A DNA stretch of 49,440 nt from an uncultured Alphaproteobacteria bacterium (GTDB lineage Bacteria > Pseudomonadota > Alphaproteobacteria > HIMB59), in NCBI GenBank assembly GCA_902594145.1, contig CACJLA010000007.1, positions 1 to 49,440 of the forward strand. Reading direction: 5' to 3'. The notes below the pieces were generated by a model that saw only the letters and a list, made by a program, of their open reading frames with translations, was not told where the DNA came from and did not search any database. Position 1 is the stretch's first letter, and the number at the start of each line of letters is the position of its first letter. Positions 1-7,817 of the stretch are shown one piece after another. The position numbers and the translations under genes were made by a program.

Positions 1-216
1 CTCGGACCAACTCTTCATAGTAACTGCAGAGACAAAAAAAATAAAAACCCATGGAATAAAACTAAAAAAAACCGTTAAGTCTGCAACTCCTGAGGAGAAA
101 AATGAGCCAAAATAAAATGTCAAGGACATAGAGGTCAAAATAAATATTGCAGTAAAAATATAGGCTATAGGAGTAATAAAATATAATTTAAGTTCTCTTT
201 TAATTAACGCCAACAT
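1..216 (-). CDS. ABC-2 type transporter permease, N-terminal part (runs off the window)
   Basis: The complementary strand from 216 down to the edge encodes about 72 residues starting MLALIKRELKLYF, with a first membrane helix (about residues 13-35), a short loop and the start of a second hydrophobic stretch that ends in AVTMKSWSE. A helix followed by a conserved T-M-x-x-W-S/A-E segment is typical of ABC-2/GldF-like permeases that work with a cytoplasmic ATPase. The start codon overlaps the stop codon of the upstream ATPase gene by one base, so the two are translationally coupled and probably form one exporter. The C-terminal part lies outside the window, so the substrate and exact family cannot be judged. 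Confidence 0.72.
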   Translation of the reverse strand, partial: MLALIKRELKLYFITPIAYIFTAIFILTSMSLTFYFGSFFSSGVADLTVFFSFIPWVFIFFVSAVTMKSWSE

Positions 217-917
217 TAGCTTACTAACTTTCTAAATTTTTCATCTAGGGATTTACCAATTTTTTTCTTAAGCTGTGATGGAGTTCCCTCAAAGACTTTT
301 TGTCCATCATTAATAATAAGACACTTATTACAAACCTCCGGTACTTCATCAAGAATGTGCGTAGAAATTATAATTGCTTTTGTTTTAGATAATTTTTTTA
401 TTAATTTTCTTACTTCAAATTTTTGAAGGGGATCCAATCCATCAGTTGGCTCATCTAAGATCAGTAATTTGGGATTATGAATAAGAGCCTGTGCTATTCC
501 AACACGTCTCTTAAAACCTTTTGATAATGTTTCAATGGGAACATCTTTTACTTCTTCTAATTGCAGATCATTAATTACTTTTTTGATCGCTGCTTTTGAG
601 TTTTTTATATTTCTTACCTGGCAAACGTAGTCTAGGTAAAGATATGGCGAAAAGTCCAAATAAAGGGGAACACCTTCAGGTAAGTAGCCAATCATTGACT
701 TTGTGTAAATGGGATCTATTTCAATGTCTTTATTGTTTATGATAACATTTCCACTGTCAGATTTAAGATATCCAGTTATTACCCTCATAGAAGTTGTTTT
801 GCCAGCACCATTAGGTCCAAGGAACCCCATCACATCACCAACATTGACCTCAAAAGATAGTTTATTTATGGCAGCAAAATCGCCAAAATTTTTAGAAATA
901 TCTATTACTCTTAACAT
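216..917 (-). CDS. ABC transporter ATP-binding protein, GldA-like
   Basis: A 233-residue single-domain ABC ATPase. The Walker A motif GPNGAGKTT lies near residues 34-42. A variant signature, LSKGFKRRVGIAQAL, is followed by the Walker B LLILDEP and the D-loop (GLDP); the switch region is STHILDE. The short length, the LSKG signature and the PEGVPLY segment after the Q-loop are usual in GldA/CcmA-type ATPases of ABC-2 exporters. It is the first gene of a pair with the coupled permease at 1-216. What is moved is unknown; gliding is not implied, because this subfamily is widespread in non-gliding bacteria. Confidence 0.88.
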   Translation of the reverse strand: MLRVIDISKNFGDFAAINKLSFEVNVGDVMGFLGPNGAGKTTSMRVITGYLKSDSGNVIINNKDIEIDPIYTKSMIGYLPEGVPLYLDFSPYLYLDYVCQVRNIKNSKAAIKKVINDLQLEEVKDVPIETLSKGFKRRVGIAQALIHNPKLLILDEPTDGLDPLQKFEVRKLIKKLSKTKAIIISTHILDEVPEVCNKCLIINDGQKVFEGTPSQLKKKIGKSLDEKFRKLVS

Positions 918-991
918 TTTTTCATATTATTTAGTTTAAAATCTTAATAATTCAAGATGTAAAATTTAACATCTCTGATCAGATGAAGTTT

Positions 992-2155
992 TTACCATGC
1001 AGACCTATAAATATCAAAAGCATCTTTTTCTGATATTTCTCTCGGATTATTGATTAATAATCGGGTTTGTTTCATAGCATCACTAGCCATTGTTTCGCAT
1101 GCAGTTTCAGGTATGTTGAGATCCCTTAATCTTTGTTCTAGACCTAATTCGCTTGATAGATCTGACAACTTTTCAATGAATTTTGAGGAAATATCTTGAG
1201 TACTTGTGCTTGTATCAATATCTGGAAAAACAATAGGTGCTATTTCACTGTACAGTTTTGATGCGTTCTGATCAGATATATTAAATCTCAGCACATATGG
1301 TAGGACAAGTGCATTGGAAAGACCATGAGGTACATGATAAGTACCTCCAATAGGATATGCTAAAGCATGAACACCCGCAACTGGAGAGTTTCCAAATGAG
1401 ACACCTGCTAACATAGAGCCGACAAGCATATTTGATCTTGCTTCAATATCCTTACCGTTTAAAACAGCTTGTCTGATAAATCCACCTAAAAGCTTCAATG
1501 CTTCTTTTGCGAGCGTTTTAGAGATTAAATTATTATTAACACTTTTTGAAGCATAAGACTCTATCGCGTGGACCATTGCATCAATACCAGTAGCAGCAGT
1601 AATATGAGAGGGAAGACCGAGTGTTAGTATTGGATCAAGAATTGCAAGGTCTGGAAGTATGATAGGCGAGGAAACTCCTTTTTTCTCTAAATCTTCTTGT
1701 GTGATAATAGAAATAGGCGTTACTTCAGAACCAGTGCCAGAAGTTGTAGGGTAAAGAGCAAGAGGTAGCCTAGGTCCTTTAGCATTAGCTACTCCCCAAG
1801 CTTCATGAATATTTTCGTTAGAGCCAATCAAAAGTGCAGTTAATTTTGATACGTCCATTGATGATCCCCCACCAAATCCAATTACACCTGTTGCATCAAA
1901 ATCTCTTCCTTGTTGCACACAATCCATAAGTGTTTTTATAGATGGGTCAGCTTCAACATTATCAAAAATTATAATTTCAGAGTATTTTTGAAGCTCAGTA
2001 ATTGTTTTTTCGTGTAAGCCAATTTTTACTAAACCCGGATCAGTTACAAAAAGTATTTTCTTTCCAAGTTTCTTAGAAACTTCCTCTGCTGTGCTCACTG
2101 AATAGTCACTTCCAAATCTTATTCCAGGAGTAGTATTGAATTGAAACGCTTTCAC
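992..2155 (-). CDS. Iron-containing alcohol dehydrogenase
   Basis: A 387-residue protein of the iron-dependent (type III) alcohol dehydrogenase family, cytoplasmic and NAD(P)-linked. It shows the nucleotide-binding GFGGGSSMDVSK segment around residues 94-105, the TTSGTGSEVTP motif, and the metal-binding C-terminal half with GIDAMVHAIESY and HALAYPIGGTYHVPHG, which supply the Asp and three His iron ligands. Length is normal for the family (about 380-390). It stands alone and diverges from the ParA-like gene across a 129-bp gap. The substrate, a short-chain alcohol or an aldehyde such as lactaldehyde or a semialdehyde, cannot be told from the sequence. Confidence 0.9.
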   Translation of the reverse strand: MKAFQFNTTPGIRFGSDYSVSTAEEVSKKLGKKILFVTDPGLVKIGLHEKTITELQKYSEIIIFDNVEADPSIKTLMDCVQQGRDFDATGVIGFGGGSSMDVSKLTALLIGSNENIHEAWGVANAKGPRLPLALYPTTSGTGSEVTPISIITQEDLEKKGVSSPIILPDLAILDPILTLGLPSHITAATGIDAMVHAIESYASKSVNNNLISKTLAKEALKLLGGFIRQAVLNGKDIEARSNMLVGSMLAGVSFGNSPVAGVHALAYPIGGTYHVPHGLSNALVLPYVLRFNISDQNASKLYSEIAPIVFPDIDTSTSTQDISSKFIEKLSDLSSELGLEQRLRDLNIPETACETMASDAMKQTRLLINNPREISEKDAFDIYRSAW

Positions 2156-2284
2156 GATAGCAATATAGATGATATGGAGTTTATTTCCTATATAATTTTA
2201 TGATGTCTATTGTAAATACCTATCAACCCACAACTTTTTTTTAATAAGGCTTTCCTAAGAGGTTTTTATTTTTATACTTAAATT

Positions 2285-2923
2285 GTGTCTAAGGTTATTA
2301 CCATCGCTCAACAAAAAGGAGGCTCCGGAAAAACCACTATAGCTGCAAATTTAGCTGCTGTTTATTCTCTAAAAAATAATTTATCTACGACATTACTCGA
2401 CACAGACCCTCAAGGTAGTTTAGGTAAGTGGTTTCTTACCAGAAATGAAAAACTTAAAAATAAAAATACGATTCAGTTTAAAACAGCAAGCCTTTGGGGT
2501 GCACAGTATGAAGCTAAATCACTGAAAGAAAAATCTGATTTAGTAATAATTGATACTCCTCCCAAAATTGATGCTGATGGAAGACCAGCAATCGAAATAG
2601 CTGACCTTGTTATTATACCAATATCTCCCTCTCAAGTAGATTTTTGGGCCACAGAGTCCATAATTGAATTAGCAAAAAGAGAAAAAAGAGAGATCTTAAT
2701 TCTTATTAATAGAGCAAATGCTAAATCTAAACTTATTCAAGAAGCGCATAAATTTGTCAATAAAATGAATGTTAAAAAAGCAAAAACGATTTTGGGTAAT
2801 AGACAAATTTTTGTATCATCTATGGGATTAGGGTTAACAGTGGTAGAAAAACAAAGAACTGGAAAAGGGTGTTTAGAAATGTTGGCTCTAGCGAAAGAGA
2901 TACAGTCATTTTTGAAATTTTAA
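2285..2923 (+). CDS. ParA-family ATPase (orphan)
   Basis: A 212-residue deviant Walker ATPase of the ParA/MinD superfamily. The N-terminus carries the signature QQKGGSGKTTIAANLA (about residues 8-23), followed by LLDTDPQGS (Walker A', with D in the switch) and VIIDTPP (Walker B). The gene begins with GTG at 2285, preceded by an AAGAGG-like site near 2256; no ATG lies upstream in frame. It is shorter than chromosomal ParA (about 260) and close to the small ParA-like proteins that position plasmids, chemoreceptor clusters or carboxysomes. There is no ParB-like gene or parS-like repeat beside it, so its cargo is unknown. The next gene starts 15 bp downstream and may encode its partner. Confidence 0.87.
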   Translation: MSKVITIAQQKGGSGKTTIAANLAAVYSLKNNLSTTLLDTDPQGSLGKWFLTRNEKLKNKNTIQFKTASLWGAQYEAKSLKEKSDLVIIDTPPKIDADGRPAIEIADLVIIPISPSQVDFWATESIIELAKREKREILILINRANAKSKLIQEAHKFVNKMNVKKAKTILGNRQIFVSSMGLGLTVVEKQRTGKGCLEMLALAKEIQSFLKF

Positions 2924-2938
2924 ATTTTAATCAATTAT

Positions 2939-3388
2939 ATGAATGAAGAAATAGATAACGGACAACTCCATGACATATGTTCAAGATTATTGAAAGGTTT
3001 CATTAATTGGATTGAAATAAATGATAGCAAAGAAAAAGCATCAATTCTAGATAATGCATTTCAATTTAAAACATCTATCCTAGAACAAGATAAATCAACA
3101 CTTCAAAAAAAATACTTTATATCACCACAGAATTTATCAAAAAAAGAAGCAAGTGCTCTCTTGCTTCAGTGGAAAGATACTTTTTCTAAATTAGTTAATT
3201 CAAATGTCGATAGATTATCAAAGGACTCTTTTAAGATTTGGTTTTTAAGTTTAGCATCATATTCGATTCCAGAATTAGAAAAGGATGCAAATGAACTATG
3301 GTCAAAACTTTTAGATGGTATTGAATATTGTAACAAATTTTCTATTAAAGATGTTCCATATCCGCTCAACACTATTTCAAAGAACTAA
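2939..3388 (+). CDS. Hypothetical protein downstream of ParA
   Basis: A 149-residue soluble, probably helical protein with no signal peptide and no motif I recognise. It is rich in Lys, Ser and Leu, and its C-terminal half is dominated by amphipathic helices (ELEKDANELWSKLLDGI). It begins 15 bp after the ParA-like gene and is likely co-transcribed. By position it could be the adaptor or cargo factor of that ATPase, but nothing in the sequence confirms this. Confidence 0.65.
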   Translation: MNEEIDNGQLHDICSRLLKGFINWIEINDSKEKASILDNAFQFKTSILEQDKSTLQKKYFISPQNLSKKEASALLLQWKDTFSKLVNSNVDRLSKDSFKIWFLSLASYSIPELEKDANELWSKLLDGIEYCNKFSIKDVPYPLNTISKN

Positions 3389-3392
3389 ATCA

Positions 3393-3995
3393 ATGTTAAA
3401 ATTCATCATGTTTAAGACATTATTCACGGTCAGCATGTTCTTTTGTTTGAATGCACAATCAAATGAGCTTTTTGGTTACAAACTTTACGAGGACATTCTA
3501 AAATATGAAAATGACGGTAGTATTAAATTAAAGAAAGGTAATATTGAGAGCATCTCTATCAACGAGGGTAACGTCTTAATAGCAAATAAATATCTTAATG
3601 AATACACATTAAAATCAACAAAAACAGGAAATATTTATGAAATTCATGGATCAAATAATCTATTGCAATTAAGTCCTGTTGAGTGCCTTGGCATCCAAGA
3701 TAGTTTTATTAATTCATTTCAAAAGAAAAACATTGAATTGTTTCGAACTGAAGTAAAACAATTTCCAAATAAACTTAAAAGTAAAACAACTTGGGAAATT
3801 TATCTTAGCAATAGATCTAACAATAGTGAGTTAATTTTTTCGGTTACTTGTGACTATAGCTTCAATAACAGGAGAATGGATATAATTTTAAGTGACGGCA
3901 ATTATTTAAGTGATGAAAATTCAAAGTATGAAAATTTACTTGATGAAAATAAAGAAAATATTTCTAAAGAAGAAATTGATACTAGTGGAATTTAG
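3393..3995 (+). CDS. Hypothetical secreted or periplasmic protein
   Basis: A 200-residue protein whose N-terminus (MLKFIMFKTLFTVSMFFC then LNAQSNE) is a typical Sec signal peptide, with cleavage likely after LNA or AQS. The reading frame is open further upstream to 3315, but that would overlap the preceding gene and bury the signal peptide, so I place the start at ATG 3393, 5 bp after the upstream stop. The mature part has mixed beta-rich sequence with two Cys (in PVECLG and VTCDY) that could form a disulfide, and an acidic tail (LLDENKENISKEEIDTSGI). Family not recognised. Confidence 0.65.
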   Translation: MLKFIMFKTLFTVSMFFCLNAQSNELFGYKLYEDILKYENDGSIKLKKGNIESISINEGNVLIANKYLNEYTLKSTKTGNIYEIHGSNNLLQLSPVECLGIQDSFINSFQKKNIELFRTEVKQFPNKLKSKTTWEIYLSNRSNNSELIFSVTCDYSFNNRRMDIILSDGNYLSDENSKYENLLDENKENISKEEIDTSGI

Positions 3996-4209
3996 TAACT
4001 AAAGATAACATATTGATAATTATATAAGACTTTATGTCAGATTTGAGTTGATCATAAGTCTCAGGTAATTTATCACTAAGCTGGAAAGCAAAGTCTATAA
4101 TCTCATAAGCTTCCTCTTTCCTCATATAAATCTCATTACATAAATCAATCGCTAGTTTTTCCCTTACTAAAATTAAGGCTGCTAAAGATCTTTTTTGATC
4201 TCTTACCAT
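3982..4209 (-). CDS. Small hypothetical helical protein
   Basis: A 75-residue, Leu/Ile-rich, mostly helical protein (starts MVRDQKRSLAALILVREKL). It begins one base after the stop of the secreted protein gene at 4211-4702 and overlaps the convergent gene at 3393-3995 by 14 bp at their 3' ends. The coupling to its upstream neighbour supports a real gene, but no family is recognised. Confidence 0.5.
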   Translation of the reverse strand: MVRDQKRSLAALILVREKLAIDLCNEIYMRKEEAYEIIDFAFQLSDKLPETYDQLKSDIKSYIIINMLSLVTKFH

Positions 4210-4210
4210 A

Positions 4211-4702
4211 TTAGTCTTTTTTTGTAGGCTTCTTGAGTTTCATCCCAGTTCCACCAAGTTGCATACCACCAGAACCTTTACATAAACTTTTCTTTTCTTT
4301 GTCACACTTTTCTATCTTCTTCTCTTCTTTTTTGGCAACCTCTTTTTCTTCTTTCTTTTCATTAGATTTTTCTGATTGTTTTACAGTTTTAGCATCTGAG
4401 GAAGGCTCGACATTTTGAACTGTGTTGACAGATCCAACCTGAATATTGGAAAGCATTTCTATTATTTGATCTTGTTTTGATTGTTTATCACTCTGTTTTG
4501 CTTTCCAAGATTTTGGTAGTTTTAAATCGATACAACTCTCAGAACCACAAAAAAGGACATCCCCAGTTTCATTATCAAATAAAAAACCACCACAATTTTC
4601 AACACCTTTTTGAGTGCAGTTCGGTATATGCATCTCATACTCGGCATTCAAATTCAACGATAATAATGGCAAACTTATAAGAAGTGCAAAAATATATTTC
4701 AT
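4211..4702 (-). CDS. Secreted Lys/Glu-rich hypothetical protein
   Basis: A 163-residue protein with a clear signal peptide (MKYIFALLISLPLLSLNLNA, cleavage after LNA). A small Cys-containing domain follows (about residues 25-65, with Cys in PNCTQ, ENCGG, LFCGSESC), which could hold two disulfides. The second half is low-complexity and charged, with a run of KEEKEVAKKEEKKIEK, and a Gly-rich end (GSGGMQLGGTGMKLKKP). It looks like a periplasmic or surface protein with a flexible linker. Function unknown. Confidence 0.6.
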   Translation of the reverse strand: MKYIFALLISLPLLSLNLNAEYEMHIPNCTQKGVENCGGFLFDNETGDVLFCGSESCIDLKLPKSWKAKQSDKQSKQDQIIEMLSNIQVGSVNTVQNVEPSSDAKTVKQSEKSNEKKEEKEVAKKEEKKIEKCDKEKKSLCKGSGGMQLGGTGMKLKKPTKKD

Positions 4703-4745
4703 TTAATTATAATGTATCATTTGTAGAAAAAATTTTCTAAATCTT

Positions 4746-5360
4746 TTATTCATATTTAAAACTCTCACCAGGTAATGTTGATTTCATAAAATCATTCTTG
4801 GTAATATTTTCTAACCATTTTTTTAATTTAATATTATTTTCTCCCCAAGTATCAGTAAATCTAAAAGATGTGTAGTCTAATGCACATGCAACAGAAATTT
4901 GATCAATTGTTAAATTTTCATTTACGAACTCATCATATTTTCCTTCAATCCAATCTATGGATCTTAAAATTTTTTTCTCATATCGTTTTATAGATATTTG
5001 TCTTTGCTCTAATTCTGGTATAGCTGACATTTCTATATAACGATTAACCGCATTTTCCATAATTCCATTTGAAACACTTATCATTGTCATACTTTCCCAA
5101 TAACGATCTTTTGGATATATAGAGTCTTTTTTTGAAATACTATCAAAGTATAAACAAATATTATCACTGTCTGTGATCGTTTTATCACCAACTATTAAAG
5201 TAGGAACTTGTCTTAATGGATTAAATTCATCTAAAAATCTTGATTTATAAATATTTATCTTTTCTTCTTTATGAGCTACGTCTAATACAAGAGCAGATAC
5301 TTTACATTTTCTTCCAAAAGGAGAAGTGGGTCCATTATATAATAGTGGAATATCTGTCAT
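4746..5360 (-). CDS. Glutathione S-transferase family protein
   Basis: A 204-residue cytosolic GST-like protein. The N-terminal thioredoxin-fold domain begins LLYNGPTSPFGRKCKVSAL, with Ser/Cys candidates for glutathione activation, and contains the conserved cis-Pro segment RQVPTLIVGD followed by TDSDNICLYFD, the usual T/S-D/E-S pair that binds the gamma-glutamyl group. An all-helical domain follows (about residues 85-204). Its ATG directly abuts the stop of the biotin carrier gene, making it the last gene of the left-hand arm of the divergent catabolic island. It may detoxify an electrophile made in that pathway, which is inference from position. Confidence 0.85.
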   Translation of the reverse strand: MTDIPLLYNGPTSPFGRKCKVSALVLDVAHKEEKINIYKSRFLDEFNPLRQVPTLIVGDKTITDSDNICLYFDSISKKDSIYPKDRYWESMTMISVSNGIMENAVNRYIEMSAIPELEQRQISIKRYEKKILRSIDWIEGKYDEFVNENLTIDQISVACALDYTSFRFTDTWGENNIKLKKWLENITKNDFMKSTLPGESFKYE

Positions 5361-5579
5361 TTAATCTATGACAATAGCAACAGTACCAGGGCTTACACCC
5401 TCTTGATCATTCCTAATGTTTACTCGAGTTATTCTTCCACCAATAGGCGCGTTATGATTTACCTCTGATTTCATAACTTCCATAATAAACAATATATCGC
5501 CTTCATTTACTTCATCACCAACTTCAACTAAAACTTTCCATATGTTACCAGGCACTGACGTTAAAACTTCTGTCGTCAT
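5361..5579 (-). CDS. Mini biotin/lipoyl carrier protein
   Basis: A 72-residue protein that is only a biotinyl domain: two hairpins around the modification site MEVMKSE, with Lys37 as the expected biotinylation site (canonical E-A/V-M-K-M/L). The long Ala/Pro-rich N-terminal arm of acetyl-CoA carboxylase AccB (about 150 residues) is missing, which argues against a role in fatty acid synthesis. It sits 1 bp after the carboxyltransferase-like PxpC gene. With the biotin carboxylase at 11704-13206, it would carry carboxybiotin to the PxpB/PxpC pair. Confidence 0.87.
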   Translation of the reverse strand: MTTEVLTSVPGNIWKVLVEVGDEVNEGDILFIMEVMKSEVNHNAPIGGRITRVNIRNDQEGVSPGTVAIVID

Positions 5580-5580
5580 A

Positions 5581-6549
5581 TTATATCACACTTCCCATTG
5601 AGCAGATGGAGGTTTGCTCGGATCTCATTTCCTGCGCCTCTTGCACACTTATTTCAACAAACTTGAATTTTTCATTTGGTTTTGCTTGTCCTAATTTCCA
5701 AAAAGAGGCGGATGGTACAGTAAAAGGTACAATAAAACCACCCATACTAGGCCCATCGTTTACAAGTATTATCGGAGTTTGACCTGCCAAATTAATACCA
5801 CCAATGGGGTAACCCTGATCGATGATATTTGAGGGTTCATAGCCATGTTCAGGAGATTTATTTGTAGCTTTCTCAGTAAAAGTTAGAGTGGGTCCATCCA
5901 ACCTAAATCCAGTGCGATCACTTCTTGCTTGAAGTTTCCACTCTGCATTTAGAAATGTGTCATATCCTGCGTCGTCAAGCCAATCATCATTTGGTCCCCT
6001 AACAACCTCAATTTCCCAAATACCACTATTGCTAATCTCTGGAATTGACTCAGTTCTAATTTTTCTTCCGATCTTCCCATTTGATTGACCTAAAGGAACT
6101 CTTTGTCCGTCTTTCAAAGCATGACCTTCAATACCACCAACACCTGCTTTGTGAAAAGTTGATTGAGAGTTTAGCCATTTTTCCGACTCAATGCCTCCCG
6201 CAAAAGACACGTAAGATCTTGCACCATATACTGTAAAACCCATTTCAAGAGTTTGCCCAGACTTTACTAAAACACTCTCCCACATAGGAATTGAATTACC
6301 ATTTATTTTGGGTTGCATATCTGCACCACAAACCGCAATCACGTGATCTTTTTCAAATTTTAAAGTTGGACCAGTGTACTGACACTCAAGTGCTGCGAAA
6401 CTTTCCTCATTACCTACTAGTAAATTGGCAAGTCGAAAAGACCAACTATCCATTGGCCCTGAGGGAGGAAATCCTTGGTTAAGATATCCAACTCTCCCAG
6501 GATAATCTTGCACAGATGTTTCTAACCCTTGTTTAATAACTTCAAACAT
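5581..6549 (-). CDS. pxpC: Biotin-dependent carboxyltransferase-like protein, PxpC/KipA family
   Basis: A 322-residue protein of the KipA/AHS2 family, known as the C subunit of prokaryotic 5-oxoprolinase (PxpC) and as half of the carboxyltransferase domain of urea carboxylase. Family hallmarks are the start QDYPGRVGYLNQGFPPSGPMDSW, then the LANLLVGN segment, VCGADM, GRKIR in the centre and the C-terminal NDGPSMGGFIVPFTV block. Length is normal (about 300-330). It directly follows PxpB with no spacer and precedes the biotin carrier. This order strongly suggests a carboxylating enzyme rather than the biotin-free E. coli-type PxpABC. Substrate: 5-oxoproline, or another lactam, amide or urea-like compound. 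Confidence 0.88.
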   Translation of the reverse strand: MFEVIKQGLETSVQDYPGRVGYLNQGFPPSGPMDSWSFRLANLLVGNEESFAALECQYTGPTLKFEKDHVIAVCGADMQPKINGNSIPMWESVLVKSGQTLEMGFTVYGARSYVSFAGGIESEKWLNSQSTFHKAGVGGIEGHALKDGQRVPLGQSNGKIGRKIRTESIPEISNSGIWEIEVVRGPNDDWLDDAGYDTFLNAEWKLQARSDRTGFRLDGPTLTFTEKATNKSPEHGYEPSNIIDQGYPIGGINLAGQTPIILVNDGPSMGGFIVPFTVPSASFWKLGQAKPNEKFKFVEISVQEAQEMRSEQTSICSMGSVI

Positions 6550-7812
6550 TTAAAACTTTTTATTGTAATCTATTTTGGACAACCAGTTTTTGTATTTTTT
6601 AATGGAAAACTTATGTTCTTCAATTAAATCATATCGATATGATTTATCTTCGACTTTTTTTTCAATCATTTCAAATTCATCATAATCACATGGTATAAAT
6701 TTAATTCTATCTCCTGGCCTAAATAGACAAATACTATCTTTGAAAACATCAAAATTCTTATCTGGATCCCAAATGGGTACAGGAGTCCTCCCAAAAATTT
6801 GATAACCTCCAGGTAGCCTATCAGGATAAATAGCCGTGGATGATCCCCCCATACCTACAGTTCCTTTTGGTGTCCATGTTCTGGGTGGGTTATACTTTGG
6901 AGCAGTTAATTTGCACCTGGGATCAAGCGGCATTGTAAATGGTAAACCAGGCCAAAAACCAAGTGAAGCTACCCAATATTCTGTTCCAGAGTGAACTCTC
7001 ACAAAATGATTTACATCATCTAATTGATTTAATTCTGTAATGAATTCTGGATCTGACTTTTTCATATTGATTTTAGCTATATAGTCCTCAATTGCTTCTT
7101 TAGTCCATTTATCAAGATAAACAGTTGGGAAATGAAAAAGTCTGCTATTTACAACAGTATCATCATCATCTTTCATATCTTTAAGCAATGATTTTAATTC
7201 ATTAATTAAATCCCGATAGCCGATATCATCTGGATTGTAGTGAACTATCATAGAGGCAAAACATGGTAGTGTTTCGTAAACCCCCTTAATATTTGCTGTC
7301 CTAATTAAATTTGATAATCCCTGAGCTTTAAAGTTCAATTCTAAATTCATCACATTACCAAATTCAATTAATAAATACTTATCACCACCTGGTAAAAACT
7401 TTGGTTCAGGGTAAATTCCTTGAAATATTTCTAAGGTTTTCTCTTTTGTTACATTTGAGTCCAAATTGGGGTAAGAGCCGTCATCGTTTATATGTTTTTT
7501 TACAGAGAGTTTACTGACATTTAATTTAGGTCGGGAAATATTATGAGGATACATATTTTTAAAACTAGCATAATCATCAACATCGAGTTGTGAGAATAAA
7601 ATATCATCAAGCTTTTTTGATTTATCTTGAGATAAATGACTCTCTAAATTTTCAAATTTTGAAATCTCGTGATTTAAATAATTAAATTTTATATTATTAC
7701 TTTCCTTCTTTGAGGGCACTATTTTATTTTTTTTTAACAACTCATCTTTAGGATTGGTTAAATCAATTTTCTGAAATAAATCTAAATCTGTATTTTTATA
7801 TTCTTGAACCAT
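6550..7812 (-). CDS. pxpB: 5-oxoprolinase subunit B-like (PxpB/KipI), with long N-terminal extension
   Basis: A 420-residue protein in which about residues 140-420 match the KipI/AHS1 family: a ferredoxin-like N-terminal lobe (YLLIEFGN), then HSGTEYWVASLGFWPGLPF, MGGSSTAIYP and GGYQIFGRTPVPIWD. Family members are usually 210-250 residues. The first roughly 135 residues are extra, hydrophilic and Lys/Asp/Asn-rich, and match no family I know. KipI and KipA homologues form the carboxyltransferase part of urea carboxylase, and PxpB with PxpC phosphorylates or activates the lactam in the E. coli enzyme. The gene begins just 5 bp after the ABC ATPase, so transport and catabolism share a transcript. 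Confidence 0.85.
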   Translation of the reverse strand: MVQEYKNTDLDLFQKIDLTNPKDELLKKNKIVPSKKESNNIKFNYLNHEISKFENLESHLSQDKSKKLDDILFSQLDVDDYASFKNMYPHNISRPKLNVSKLSVKKHINDDGSYPNLDSNVTKEKTLEIFQGIYPEPKFLPGGDKYLLIEFGNVMNLELNFKAQGLSNLIRTANIKGVYETLPCFASMIVHYNPDDIGYRDLINELKSLLKDMKDDDDTVVNSRLFHFPTVYLDKWTKEAIEDYIAKINMKKSDPEFITELNQLDDVNHFVRVHSGTEYWVASLGFWPGLPFTMPLDPRCKLTAPKYNPPRTWTPKGTVGMGGSSTAIYPDRLPGGYQIFGRTPVPIWDPDKNFDVFKDSICLFRPGDRIKFIPCDYDEFEMIEKKVEDKSYRYDLIEEHKFSIKKYKNWLSKIDYNKKF

Positions 7813-7817
7813 TGAGT

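Noticed and set aside
1-917. Gliding-motility function for the GldA/GldF-like pair
   Set aside because: This subfamily is widespread in non-gliding bacteria, and no other gliding genes are visible.
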